Shown here: in pieces, positions 17,029 through 25,804 of the stretch
How the letters are laid out: every line of letters starts with the position of its first letter
Numbering within the stretch: the first letter of the stretch is position 1
From: an uncultured Bacteroides sp.
Lineage (GTDB): Bacteria; Bacteroidota; Bacteroidia; Bacteroidales; Bacteroidaceae
Direction: 5' to 3'
Assembly: GCA_947074345.1 (NCBI GenBank)
Contig: CAMTPH010000023.1
Location: 1-34,068 of the forward strand
Length of the DNA stretch: 34,068 nucleotides
Notes under the pieces: model-generated
Told to the model about the DNA's origin: nothing
The model's database searches: none
The model's input: only the letters and a program-made list of their open reading frames with translations
Translations under genes and position numbers: made by a program

Positions 17029-18562
17029 AGTTCTTTTTATTTTCAATCAGCGGATAACCCGGTTTAGCCGGTATTCGTTCGCTATCCATAGCTGCATTAA
17101 GAGCAAGCCAAGCAATCATTGTTGCGTTCACTTTTAAATCGTTTATCGAAAGACGCTCATAGCAGTCCATCGGTGTATGATAAGTACGTCTATACTCTAG
17201 TGGATCTTGTATGAATTGAAAAGCAGGAAGTCCCAATCTGCTAAACGTAACATGGTCGGTACTATTGGTGCTTCTGATAGATAATGTTTTGAACCCGAGC
17301 GACTCCAATGACTTTCCCCATGTTTGCATGAAAGGAATAGCCTGATCATTCTCTTCTAGGTGGATGCCGCGAAATCTACCAGAGCCATTATCCATATTTA
17401 GATAGAGAGCGAATTTATCATAACCAGGTAGTTTCTTTTGCTCTTTCGCATTAAAGATTTCGTTCATGGCATAACCTTTAGAGCCAAATAACCCTTGTTC
17501 TTCGCCACCCCATAGTGCAATACGAATGGTGCGTTTTGGTTGAATGCCAAGTTCTTTGATGATACGCATTGCCTCCATCATAACGATACAGCCCGAAGCA
17601 TTATCTGCTGCACCTGTACCACCATGCCATGAGTCTAGATGAGCACCAATCATTACGATTTCGTTCTTCAATTTAGGATCAGTACCCGGTATTTCGGCAA
17701 TTACATTATTCACCTTTTGGTTGTCGGTAAATGTATTCTTTACATCCAGTTCCATCTCAACAGGCACTCCTTTGTTAACTAGTCGCACCATGCGATTATG
17801 ATCTTCGAGAGGCAAAACTATTTCGGTAATAGGTTCAGGATCGCCTACTTTGTATTGCACACCGCGTGAGTTAGGCACATTAAATGTACCGCTACCACTT
17901 ATGATGGCTAGCACTTGTTCCTCTTTAAGTAGATCGTACAGTTGTCTAAGCAGTTCTCTCTTTTTGAAATAGTCGTTGTTTAATACAGATCTTCTACGAT
18001 TGTACGGACGAGAATCTTTGGCCATTTCATTTAATTGTTCATCTGTATATCGACGAGCCAATGGTTCAAAAGACATTTCGTATTGTTCGGAGGTAGGCAT
18101 CAACAATACCTTTCCGGCAAGCTTACCTCTATACTTCTCAATATCTTCTTGATTTTGAATATTGGCAACGATACATTCGCCCTTAACCGGTCCGTTAGTG
18201 CTGCCCGACCAAGCCTTTGGATTAGCCGAAAAGCTACAATAATAAGGAGCAGTCATTGCTACATACGTTTTCTCATTATCCCATCCACCGCTAGGAAAGT
18301 CGGCAGCAAATTCAATTCGGCTATTGCTACAACCCAGTTCATCGAGTTTCTCCATGGTGAGTTGTTCAGATCTAACCTTTAAGTTAGAAGCAGCAAGACG
18401 AGGGCCAAGATAGTCGGTCATGAATTGTGCAATCTCTTCGATCTTTGAGTTGTTGAAAGCCTCATTCTTTACTTTGTAAGCAATTTCGTTCGATAATGCT
18501 GTTTGCGCATTAGCAGCGTAGTTCAAGCAGAGTAACGAAGATAGTAGTAAAATCTTTTTCAT
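17027..18562 (-). CDS. Secreted M28-family zinc metallopeptidase
   Basis: 511 residues with a signal peptide ending near ANAQ (residue 20). The di-zinc site of M28 exopeptidases is complete: His308 (GAHLDSW), Asp320 (GAADNAS), the Glu354-Glu355 pair (WGGEEQG), Asp391 (LNMDNGS) and His462 (TYHTPMD). A PA-like insert covers about 110-250. The architecture resembles carboxypeptidase Q-like aminopeptidases, which release residues from peptides in the periplasm or outside the cell. Apparently monocistronic. Exact specificity cannot be read from the sequence. Confidence 0.92.
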   Translation of the reverse strand: MKKILLLSSLLCLNYAANAQTALSNEIAYKVKNEAFNNSKIEEIAQFMTDYLGPRLAASNLKVRSEQLTMEKLDELGCSNSRIEFAADFPSGGWDNEKTYVAMTAPYYCSFSANPKAWSGSTNGPVKGECIVANIQNQEDIEKYRGKLAGKVLLMPTSEQYEMSFEPLARRYTDEQLNEMAKDSRPYNRRRSVLNNDYFKKRELLRQLYDLLKEEQVLAIISGSGTFNVPNSRGVQYKVGDPEPITEIVLPLEDHNRMVRLVNKGVPVEMELDVKNTFTDNQKVNNVIAEIPGTDPKLKNEIVMIGAHLDSWHGGTGAADNASGCIVMMEAMRIIKELGIQPKRTIRIALWGGEEQGLFGSKGYAMNEIFNAKEQKKLPGYDKFALYLNMDNGSGRFRGIHLEENDQAIPFMQTWGKSLESLGFKTLSIRSTNSTDHVTFSRLGLPAFQFIQDPLEYRRTYHTPMDCYERLSINDLKVNATMIAWLALNAAMDSERIPAKPGYPLIENKKN

Positions 18563-18687
18563 ATTGTCCTGAAATTAGATATTTGTCGTTTACTTTATAC
18601 TAAATAGTGTTGTTGTAAGATGTATATATTACATGTCTAAATATGTAAAGCTGCATTTATAACAACTAGATGCGTAAATATACTTAA

Positions 18688-18870
18688 TCACTTAGATCTA
18701 TTTCGTCTAATCTTTATTGCGATACAAACCACCGTAGCAATTAAAATCAAAAAGAAGGTGACGCTCTTTACAATATAGATAGTCGATAAAAATTCATCAT
18801 TAACAATAGATGCTGCGAGAAAAAGAGCCACTATTGGGCCTATGGTTATAACTGAATTATACTTTTTCAT
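18688..18870 (-). CDS. Small two-helix membrane protein
   Basis: 60 residues with hydrophobic segments at about 8-22 and 31-52, ending in a basic tail (KIRRNRSK). It is supported by a -7 promoter match at 18953-18960 and good topology (positive-inside tail). No family recognised. It could be a phage-like or stress-related small membrane protein; that is a guess. Confidence 0.45.
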   Translation of the reverse strand: MKKYNSVITIGPIVALFLAASIVNDEFLSTIYIVKSVTFFLILIATVVCIAIKIRRNRSK

Positions 18871-18952
18871 ACTTCATAAAATAGTCCATGTTCTTTCTGT
18901 TTCGTTAAGCAAAAGAAACACGAAATGTGTTGTTAATAGCTAAATAGTGTTA

Positions 18953-18960
18953 CAAATGTA
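18953..18960 (-). promoter_or_regulatory. Candidate -7 promoter element (TACATTTG)
   Basis: Reads TACATTTG on the minus strand, identical to the element before the GNAT gene. The leader to 18870 would be about 75 bases. Confidence 0.45.
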
Positions 18961-19270
18961 ATTAAATTATGTAATTATAATAATGTAAATTCATGTTTTG
19001 TAGAAATAAAATGGATAGTTGACAAATAGTAATTGAAAAGTTGTTTATAGTGATATGATTTAGGTGAATGATTAATGAAAAGTAGCATAATAATGCAAAG
19101 AGTATAATAATCCTTGTAAATTAAATAGGTTAGAAATAGTCGTTTTTAGTGAGAACAAAGAGCCGATTAACATATAGGAAATTAAGCTATATTGTTGTAA
19201 ATATCTATAAAATTATCAAACAATTGCGAAGCTATCTTGTTGGATATAAAATAATCTTTCGACACGTGTT
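18961..19270. other. A/T-rich intergenic stretch upstream of the large fimbrillin
   Basis: No gene or strong hairpin was seen. No exact TAnnTTTG element precedes 19271; the nearest is a poor match around 19250-19260. Confidence 0.45.
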
Positions 19271-21697
19271 ATGAAAAAGAATATTGTATTCATATTCTCT
19301 TTGTTATTGCTCATTTTTTGTTCGTGTAGCGATACATTAGAGATTGACAAGAAACGAGAAAAGACTGATTATATCCGATGTAATGTCAGTCTACAAAACG
19401 AGCCATTATCAAAAGGTTCGCTTATCAATTCATCCTCTTCCGACGACTTCACAGAGATAGGTGTGTTTGCGTATCAAACCACAAGTAGCTTTAGCGCTTC
19501 GAGTGTACCAGCCGAGTGCTATTATGATAATGACTTCTCGAATAAGCTCATACAAAAGAACTCGCAAGAAGTGTGGCAGCTCGATAAAACCTATTATTGG
19601 CCGCAGAGTAGTTATCTATCATTCTTTGCATATGCTCCCTATGTAACCACACCAACCAATGGAGTAACATTAAATATAGCGAGTGGCTCAATACCTACCA
19701 TCACCTATGAGATGCCCAATGCAGTAGCCGACCAACCCGATTTATTGATAGCCGTACCCGAGATAGATTTAAATCATGAAGTAGCCGATTTAAAATTTGC
19801 TCATGCATTAGCAAGTATAGCAGTAATAGTAACCGGTCCTGATCTAGTGATAGACTCGGTGTGGGTAACCAACATCTCTACAAAAGGAACCATATCGCTC
19901 AACTATAACGGTACTAGTATGGAGTGGCAAGATCTCAATGATCCTAGTAGCGAACCCTATCGTATAGGGTTGATACCCGATGCCGAAGCAGTCGATTCCA
20001 TTACTAATATAATGGCAACCGATGGATATCTGATGGTCATACCCCAAGAGTTGTCAGACAGTGCCTACATCATGATAAAATTCCAGGATGTAGATGTAAA
20101 GCAAGTCCCATTAAAAACATCCACTATATCGAGTTGGGAGGCCGGTCAAATATATACCTATGAGTTAAAACACGGTGAGTATAATTTTATAGTAACCCCC
20201 GATACCACTCAATGCAGTTACTTAGGCGGCACATTCAACCTCAGTATCACCAGTCAATATACCGCTGTAGACCAAACAGCCAGAGACTTAGGATGGACAG
20301 TATCGATAGACAATATCTCTGACACTACCTGGTTGCAAGGTTATAGTACACTTAGTGGCGATGGCGGATTAAACCTCAGTAGGCAATTCAATTTGCAATT
20401 ATCGCCCTATACCTCTTCATTGGCCAATTCATACGATCAAGATCTTCAGCAAGCTGCAACAATCGGTTATGACGATTTACGAAATATAGCCGAGTATAAT
20501 GACTCTTTATACACATCCAATTGCTATTTGATAAGTCATCCCGGGTGGTTTCAGTTTCCAGCATATGTGATGGGTAATGGAATAAGTGGAGTACCCGCAT
20601 CCAATCCTACCATCAACAATGAAGATTGTTTTCCAAGTACAGCCCCATACTTTGTCGATTATGCAGGCAACGAGATCACAAAGTTATCCGATTTGCAGAT
20701 ACCTATAGATGCCTCTTGCAGTGTCGAGGTGCTTTGGATGGATGCACCCGAGTTGCTTACCAATGTAGAGTTAACGACCGATCAAAACATACAATTCTAT
20801 GTATCGCCCAACAGCATAAGGCAAGGCAATGCAATAATAGGCATCAAGAATGGTAGTGGCGACATCATGTGGAGTTGGCATATCTGGGTAACACCGATAC
20901 GTCTTATAACCACTGAGGCAAAAGACACTACCAATATCTTTTATTTCAACTTAAATATAGGCGAATGTTTGGAAAGTAGTTATGTATACCAAAGTCGAGA
21001 AGTAAGTCTAACATTTACTCAAAACGAGAGTAACATTAGTAAAACCATTACCTTTAATCAGCTCAAAGACTCCATATTTATTGATTATAGTAGTTTATAC
21101 TTCCAGTATGGGCGCAAAGATCCATCACCAGGAGCAAGCAAAGGATCTACTATCAAGCCGTTGTTTGGTACGACATTTTATAGCATATCGCCAACCACTA
21201 CACCCGTTACAGTTCAAGAAGCTATAGCAAACCCCACAGTCTTCTATCCTTCTACCGAGAGTTGGTATTCAAACGATATATATACCCTTTGGTTTATAGC
21301 AGATGGTTACGGTTATAAAACCCTATACGATCCATCGCCCTCACTCTTTAAAGTACCGATAGAAAGAGCATATGGTAATCTTATAGTAAATAATGGTTGG
21401 TATGTATATAAAGGATTTGGAACATACAACTTTAAATATAGCAATGGTTCAGATTCCGAAGAGATTGATTTAACGCTCACAGCAAATGGTTATGTAAATG
21501 GATCAACAGGAGTAATTACAGAAAATGGTAGCACCGGCAATTACTGGTCGGCAATAGATGTCAGCACAGCCAATACCGACAACGAGGCCACTAGTTTCAA
21601 GTTCAATTACTCAATGATCGATAACTTTGTGAGTCATAGCAACAAAGCGATGGGATTTACAATATGTCCGATACAAGACATGAATGCATCACAATAG
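19271..21697 (+). CDS. Large fimbrillin-family lipoprotein
   Basis: 808 residues, signal peptide with lipobox Cys19 (FCSC). The N-terminal 300 residues match the Mfa-like/FimA-like fimbrillin pattern: early IGVFAYQT, TYYWPQSSYLSFFAYAP (about 117-133) and LKFAHALASIAVIV. A BACON/Ig-like stretch follows at about 310-385. Residues 528-544 carry GDIMWSWHIWVTP, a segment I associate with long Bacteroidales fimbrillin-type proteins. It is more than twice the usual fimbrillin length, which suggests a tip or adhesin role. It is on the strand opposite to, and convergent with, a second fimbrial operon. Surface display is inferred. Confidence 0.75.
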   Translation: MKKNIVFIFSLLLLIFCSCSDTLEIDKKREKTDYIRCNVSLQNEPLSKGSLINSSSSDDFTEIGVFAYQTTSSFSASSVPAECYYDNDFSNKLIQKNSQEVWQLDKTYYWPQSSYLSFFAYAPYVTTPTNGVTLNIASGSIPTITYEMPNAVADQPDLLIAVPEIDLNHEVADLKFAHALASIAVIVTGPDLVIDSVWVTNISTKGTISLNYNGTSMEWQDLNDPSSEPYRIGLIPDAEAVDSITNIMATDGYLMVIPQELSDSAYIMIKFQDVDVKQVPLKTSTISSWEAGQIYTYELKHGEYNFIVTPDTTQCSYLGGTFNLSITSQYTAVDQTARDLGWTVSIDNISDTTWLQGYSTLSGDGGLNLSRQFNLQLSPYTSSLANSYDQDLQQAATIGYDDLRNIAEYNDSLYTSNCYLISHPGWFQFPAYVMGNGISGVPASNPTINNEDCFPSTAPYFVDYAGNEITKLSDLQIPIDASCSVEVLWMDAPELLTNVELTTDQNIQFYVSPNSIRQGNAIIGIKNGSGDIMWSWHIWVTPIRLITTEAKDTTNIFYFNLNIGECLESSYVYQSREVSLTFTQNESNISKTITFNQLKDSIFIDYSSLYFQYGRKDPSPGASKGSTIKPLFGTTFYSISPTTTPVTVQEAIANPTVFYPSTESWYSNDIYTLWFIADGYGYKTLYDPSPSLFKVPIERAYGNLIVNNGWYVYKGFGTYNFKYSNGSDSEEIDLTLTANGYVNGSTGVITENGSTGNYWSAIDVSTANTDNEATSFKFNYSMIDNFVSHSNKAMGFTICPIQDMNASQ

Positions 21698-21720
21698 TAC
21701 TCAATAGTACTCAATAGTAC
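21691..21720 (+). repeat. Three tandem copies of a 10-bp repeat over the stop codon
   Basis: The unit TCAATAGTAC (first copy starts with A) is repeated three times without spacing. The first copy contains the TAG stop of the 808-residue fimbrillin gene. Confidence 0.8.
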
Positions 21721-21775
21721 ACAGTAGAATAAATAGAAACATCATCGCCATATATTCCCCACAACTAACAAAAGT

Positions 21776-21812
21776 AAATGAGGCTATCCGAACAATTCAG
21801 ATAGCCTCATTT
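21776..21812. terminator. Bidirectional hairpin terminator
   Basis: A 13-bp perfect stem AAATGAGGCTATC (21776-21788) pairs with 21800-21812 around an 11-base loop. It lies between the convergent fimbrillin genes. Confidence 0.8.
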
Positions 21813-21839
21813 TATTGAAGAATAATAAAACTATAATAA

Positions 21840-22904
21840 TTATAAATCTACTACAGGTTCAGGAGAAACATCTACCCATTCCTCAACAGTTGCCGATATA
21901 TTAATAGGCATAAGAATCTGTTCGGGTTGATCAGGATTGCTAGGAGAAGGTTTATTTGGATTATATCCACCACCACCAGTACTACCATCGCCACCAAATA
22001 CAATAGTATAAGTATAGCTATATCCAGGCAGCCATTCGGTAGTAGTAATAGGTATAGCTATATCGCCATTATAGCTAGTCACGCCCGAAATTGTTGCGGT
22101 TAGTTCTAAATAAGTACCTTTCATATCAATTGCATCCGTTTGCGTAACACTCCAATTGGTTAAAGATTGCGGAATAAGATACAAATTGCCTTCTACAGGC
22201 GAAGAAACATCCGTTGTGCTCGATTTAACTTCAAGTATACCTATATTGAGCACCGGATTGGTTGTTGTAGCCTGATCGGCAACAGTAAAGTAAGGCATAG
22301 CAACAGCCGTAGTGTCATAAGTAAAAGTACCTACCGACATAATATCTATTAATTGTGCAGTATAAATCTGAAGATCAAGTCCACTATTAGCCTTTACTTC
22401 AAATACGAAACTGATTTTTGATAGTGCATGTTGAAAGACCATATCCAATGGATTAGAAGAGGCAGGAGCTGTTTGATTGCCCTTAAAAGCCATTACAACA
22501 TCCACTTCATCTTGACCTTCAGGATAAACCGTGTAGGTGAAAACATTAGGAGTAGTAGTCCCTTTGGTAATAACCGAAGGATAGCAAGCATAAAAATCTA
22601 TAGCATAATCAGGCCAATAATATATAGGAGATGAAACCCAGTAATTATCAGTAGCATCATACGAGTATGTAACATCATCCATAAAGATATCAGAAGTACC
22701 AGCCTTATATGTAAAAACCGAAATACCTTTATCTTGCAAAGTATCTACATTGGTATCAGTTGCTTTCGTCATTTTAGGAACGAAAGAGTTGATCGTAATC
22801 GCGCTAGGTTCAAAAGTCTTTATAGGTTTATTGATTTCAACCTCATTGTTGCAACTTGCTAGCAAAGCCACCACAAAAGACAATAGAAACAGTTTTTTTC
22901 TCAT
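21840..22904 (-). CDS. Fimbrillin-family lipoprotein (Mfa/FimA-like)
   Basis: 354 residues, lipobox LASC with Cys18. Fimbrillin pattern: KGISVFTYKA, SPIYYWPDYAIDFYACYP (about 93-110), FQHALSKISFVFEV and EGNLYLIPQ, then TTEWLPGYSYTYTI and a C-terminal strand rich in Val (ISATVEEWVDV). A Gly/Pro/Asn-rich linker occupies about 303-328. Such proteins are exported as lipoproteins and, after gingipain-like cleavage in some species, polymerise by strand donation; no such protease is in the window. Last gene of the DUF3575-DUF5119-fimbrillin operon, 52 bases after the DUF5119 gene. Confidence 0.82.
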   Translation of the reverse strand: MRKKLFLLSFVVALLASCNNEVEINKPIKTFEPSAITINSFVPKMTKATDTNVDTLQDKGISVFTYKAGTSDIFMDDVTYSYDATDNYWVSSPIYYWPDYAIDFYACYPSVITKGTTTPNVFTYTVYPEGQDEVDVVMAFKGNQTAPASSNPLDMVFQHALSKISFVFEVKANSGLDLQIYTAQLIDIMSVGTFTYDTTAVAMPYFTVADQATTTNPVLNIGILEVKSSTTDVSSPVEGNLYLIPQSLTNWSVTQTDAIDMKGTYLELTATISGVTSYNGDIAIPITTTEWLPGYSYTYTIVFGGDGSTGGGGYNPNKPSPSNPDQPEQILMPINISATVEEWVDVSPEPVVDL

Positions 22905-22956
22905 AAAAGTAAAAGTTATATGTTATAATTATATGATAATATTGATTTAGACTAAC

Positions 22957-23898
22957 CTAAAGAATGATTGTTTCATTAATAATAATCCAGTCATTCACTT
23001 CCGGGTTGATACCATCATCCCCTTCGATAGGCGGTGATACCTCAATAGGCGTATCGATGATAATAACCACATAATGCGGATCGGGTGCATTCTCAACAGC
23101 TTTAGTAACATCCCAGGTCGATTTAATATTGTTCCCTTTAGTCCAGAGATATAGAGTAAGAAGATTCGATTTATCCTTCGTGAAGCCGAAGTTAACCATT
23201 GTACCGGTTATCGTATTCTCTTTCGTTTCGTCTACATTGCCACTAAAAGGCATCGTGCAGCTTTCGGTAGATTCTTGTTGATCAGCAATATACAAACCCT
23301 CATTAAGGCCCGAGAGGGTAGCACGTATATTAGTAATATGTTCGGTATTGCTGATATTAGTAAACTCATATATATACACATCTACCAGTAGCGTAGGCGT
23401 AAAAAGAATAACCTGTACATCATCATCTTTAGTCATAACATCAATATCCCATAAGCACTCGCCACAAAGCATGTCGGGCATAGCAGTAAGTTTCTCGTTG
23501 GTAACTTTATAGCTCGAAGTGCGAGTACTTCTATTGCGCGAATGGTCGGCCAGTATATCCGTTTCGGTAGTATAAGCCTCAAGCGTATTGATATTGTTCA
23601 GATTGCGCCATTGCACATATTCGGTATCATTGTTGTAGCAAGCAGCGCTGTAGCCACCACTTTTCAGTTTTACGATACGTCCTTCAGACGGTACATTCGA
23701 GAAAGTCTCAACCAAATTACCATCCGTATCATATAGAAGCACCGTCATGCCATCGGGCACGAAATCAATTTTGCTCCAATCAAATTTGATAAGCACCTCA
23801 TTAACCGTATCACATTCTGGGCAGATATCTTTAAAGTGGCATCCCCACAACAGAAACAGGCTGATAAAATACAAAGACTTAGTAAACATCGATCTCAT
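22957..23898 (-). CDS. DUF5119 lipoprotein, probable fimbrial accessory/anchor subunit
   Basis: 313 residues with a lipoprotein signal (LWGC, Cys20). The opening after the lipobox, CPECDTVNEVLIKFDWSKID, and the following VPDGMTVLLYDTDGNLV match the DUF5119 family (Mfa2/FimB-like anchor type). The start at 23898 is chosen because an exact AAAGGAGGT lies 5 bases upstream, whereas the ATG at 23889 would be too far. The gene overlaps the end of the DUF3575 gene by 20 bases, so translation is probably coupled. Its likely job is anchoring or limiting the length of the fimbria; this is inference from family and context. Confidence 0.75.
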   Translation of the reverse strand: MRSMFTKSLYFISLFLLWGCHFKDICPECDTVNEVLIKFDWSKIDFVPDGMTVLLYDTDGNLVETFSNVPSEGRIVKLKSGGYSAACYNNDTEYVQWRNLNNINTLEAYTTETDILADHSRNRSTRTSSYKVTNEKLTAMPDMLCGECLWDIDVMTKDDDVQVILFTPTLLVDVYIYEFTNISNTEHITNIRATLSGLNEGLYIADQQESTESCTMPFSGNVDETKENTITGTMVNFGFTKDKSNLLTLYLWTKGNNIKSTWDVTKAVENAPDPHYVVIIIDTPIEVSPPIEGDDGINPEVNDWIIINETIIL

Positions 23899-24562
23899 AT
23901 ATACCTCCTTTCTGTTTGTTCAAGAATAAATCGCCAAAAGCCCACACCAAAGATATTTCCGCTTTCGAAGGGCCAAAATACCTTCTACGTTTCTCTTTAA
24001 CAACACAATAGTGGTTGCCTTCGGGTATATACTTCTTGTAAGTACCCCCAATAAAACCAACACCAAGACCAAAGTCAAGATACAAGCTCTTAGCTATTTT
24101 CACACCATAGCCATACGCCAGTCCCACGTTGTAACTAAAATTACTACGATAACCCTTGTATCCCCATTCAAAGTCGTAGGTACCACCCATAAAGTAAGCC
24201 CCTAGATGATGACCTTCAAGGCTAAACCGTTTAGCCCTTTTGCCCAACCACTTTCTAAGTTCCACTTCACCGGCATAAACCTGCCAATATCGATGTTTAG
24301 AGTTATTCTTCCACCATGCAAAATACCAGTTCATATTAACAGACCATTGATTTACAAAAACAATCTCCAGTCCTATGTTAGGCACCATAGCCCCATCAAC
24401 CAGTAAGTTCGATTTCACCGCTAGTTGTTCAACCTTCGCATCGCTTGTTTCGATAATCTCAATGCTTTCAACACTCTGCGCCACCGCAAGCTGATGCATT
24501 GTCAATAGCAAAAACAACAGCAGTATGAATTTTCTAATTTCCCTTATTCGAAATCCTTTCAT
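23879..24562 (-). CDS. DUF3575 outer-membrane protein
   Basis: 227 residues with a long signal peptide (basic MKGFRIREIRKF, then a leucine-rich core, cleavage near AVAQ at residue 28). The mature part reads as beta-barrel strands and includes KSNLLVDGAMVPNIGLEIVF, EVELRKWLGKR, GHHLGAYFMGGTYDF and FSYNVGLAYGYGVKIA, the typical DUF3575 layout. This family often leads Bacteroidales fimbrial operons with a DUF5119 gene and a fimbrillin, as here. Its role may be in the outer membrane, perhaps an export or anchoring function; that is inferred from genomic context only. Confidence 0.82.
   Translation of the reverse strand: MKGFRIREIRKFILLLFLLLTMHQLAVAQSVESIEIIETSDAKVEQLAVKSNLLVDGAMVPNIGLEIVFVNQWSVNMNWYFAWWKNNSKHRYWQVYAGEVELRKWLGKRAKRFSLEGHHLGAYFMGGTYDFEWGYKGYRSNFSYNVGLAYGYGVKIAKSLYLDFGLGVGFIGGTYKKYIPEGNHYCVVKEKRRRYFGPSKAEISLVWAFGDLFLNKQKGGIYEIDVY
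23903..23911 (-). promoter_or_regulatory. Strong Shine-Dalgarno sequence
   Basis: Reads AAAGGAGGT on the minus strand, fully complementary to the 16S rRNA tail, 5 bases before the ATG at 23898 and inside the DUF3575 coding region. No comparable site was noticed before most genes in the window. Confidence 0.8.
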
Positions 24563-24655
24563 ATGTAGTTTAGATTTATAGAGTTTATCTAGTTACTATA
24601 TCATTTTAATTAAAAAATAGCACTTACATCTTTCGTATAAGAATAACAACAGTTT

Positions 24656-24721
24656 CTATAAAACAGTTTCAGAAGCAAAAGATGTAAAGCCTAGAAATAG
24701 CAAAACAAGAATAAGTTTCAT
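24656..24721 (-). CDS. Micro-ORF consisting of a signal peptide (possible leader or gene remnant)
   Basis: 21 codons on the minus strand from ATG at 24721 to TAG at 24656. The product is Met-Lys, then LILVLLFLGF, then TSFASETVL. This is a complete signal peptide (n-region, hydrophobic core, SFA cleavage site) with only about five residues after it. It lies about 95 bases upstream of the DUF3575 start on the same strand. It may be a leader peptide, a tiny secreted peptide, or the 5' remnant of a lost gene. The stop is followed by a copy of AAACTGTT, which also precedes it. Confidence 0.4.
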   Translation of the reverse strand: MKLILVLLFLGFTSFASETVL

Positions 24722-24799
24722 CAATTTATCTATCTTATAATCAGTTGTTATCGTCACCAAATCGATACTCAATTAATAGCTCAAGATAAATAAATTGAT
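24720..24799. repeat. 17-bp inverted repeat at the micro-ORF start
   Basis: ATCAATTTATCTATCTT (24720-24736) is the reverse complement of 24783-24799 with one mismatch. In the minus transcript it could pair across a 46-base loop and cover the ATG at 24721. Confidence 0.5.
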
Positions 24800-25142
24800 A
24801 AATTAAATCCATTCGTTAAAATCAACGATTTTTATAAAAGATACATTTTAAACAAAAACAAATTAAAAATGATTGATATTGTTGTGTAATTAATTGTGAT
24901 TTAACATAATAAACCCTTTTAAGAGTGTTGTAGCGCATATTTTGAGTGATATAAATTGTAAGTAACTCCACCGTTTACGTAGTATATATTATATAATTAT
25001 CATCGGCAAAAGCATAAATTGAGCATCCTGCATATCAGAAAGTCACAGACTGTTAATATATAAAAGTGAAATATCAATAACTTCAGAAAACAAATATCAG
25101 AATAAGTGGTTTTATACTAACAATAATATTAAAATTGAAAAT

Positions 25143-25580
25143 ATGAAAAAGCTTTGTTTGTTTTTAATGATATTAATGGGAGTATCATTAACTGTGTCAT
25201 CGCAAAATTGGCGAAACGATAATAACAATGATTATTGTTATGGAGGAGGAATGATGTGGAACAATCAAGATAACGATTATTGTTATGGTCCCAACATGAT
25301 GGATGGATATTGGATGGACAATGGTTGGCATAGATATGGCCAGTCGTCATTAAATTTGAATAATCAGCAACAAGAACAATGGAACAATGTATCCAATCAG
25401 GGAAGAGTAAATCAGCAAGCAGTCAATGACTCCATCAATTATTATGTAGCTCAAATAAAACGTTTGCAAAAACAAAAGTCAGTATTTATTCAAGCCGATC
25501 TCAATCAAATAAAGAATGTACTAACACCGGCTCAATACACCCAGTTCTTAGAAAAGCTGGTTAGTGGAAACCCTAACTAA
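25143..25580 (+). CDS. Small periplasmic protein, Spy/CpxP-like features
   Basis: 145 residues, signal peptide ending near VSSQ (residue 20). Residues 23-65 are rich in Asn, Asp, Trp, Tyr, Gly and Met, with the block DYCYG repeated (30-34 and 45-49). From residue 70 the chain is helical and Gln-rich and carries two LTxxQ-like motifs: LNNQ (72-75) and LTPAQ (127-131), in the arrangement of Spy/CpxP chaperone-like or metal-sensing proteins. A metal-binding or envelope stress role is possible but unproven. It ends at a good terminator. Confidence 0.6.
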   Translation: MKKLCLFLMILMGVSLTVSSQNWRNDNNNDYCYGGGMMWNNQDNDYCYGPNMMDGYWMDNGWHRYGQSSLNLNNQQQEQWNNVSNQGRVNQQAVNDSINYYVAQIKRLQKQKSVFIQADLNQIKNVLTPAQYTQFLEKLVSGNPN

Positions 25581-25665
25581 TAAAATATAGTTACTGCCTT
25601 AACTCAGAGACTAGGTATAGTTAGCGGTTTATAATAGATGGTAAGTGGTATGTATATTAATAATA

Positions 25666-25700
25666 GAGGCACCTAAGTTATTTTAGGTGTCTCATTGTTT
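25666..25700 (+). terminator. Hairpin terminator
   Basis: An 11-bp stem (25666-25676 with 25683-25693, one G-T pair) with a 6-base loop is followed by ATTGTTTTTG. It follows the Spy-like gene by about 85 bases. Confidence 0.75.
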
Positions 25701-25804
25701 TTGTTGTCCCCGTTGTAGTCGAAGATGTGTATAGGTATGGTACAGCTTAAAACGAATATAAGGTGCAGGTCTTACTATTCTACTTTTTGTTTGACATCTA
25801 CAAA

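Larger units (their letters stand above)
24563..25142. other. Long A/T-rich intergenic region between divergent fimbrial and small-protein genes
   Basis: Holds the micro-ORF and 17-bp inverted repeat listed separately. It also holds a second inverted repeat, TTACATCTTT (24624-24633) with AAAGATGTAA (24678-24687), and two direct copies of ACAGTTTC between those arms. From 24800 to 25142 I see no gene and no exact promoter match. Confidence 0.5.

Noticed and set aside
24624..24687. Invertible promoter with short inverted repeats
   Set aside because: Arms of only 10 bp lie 44 bases apart, shorter than known invertible promoter segments; no recombinase gene nearby and no promoter match between the arms.
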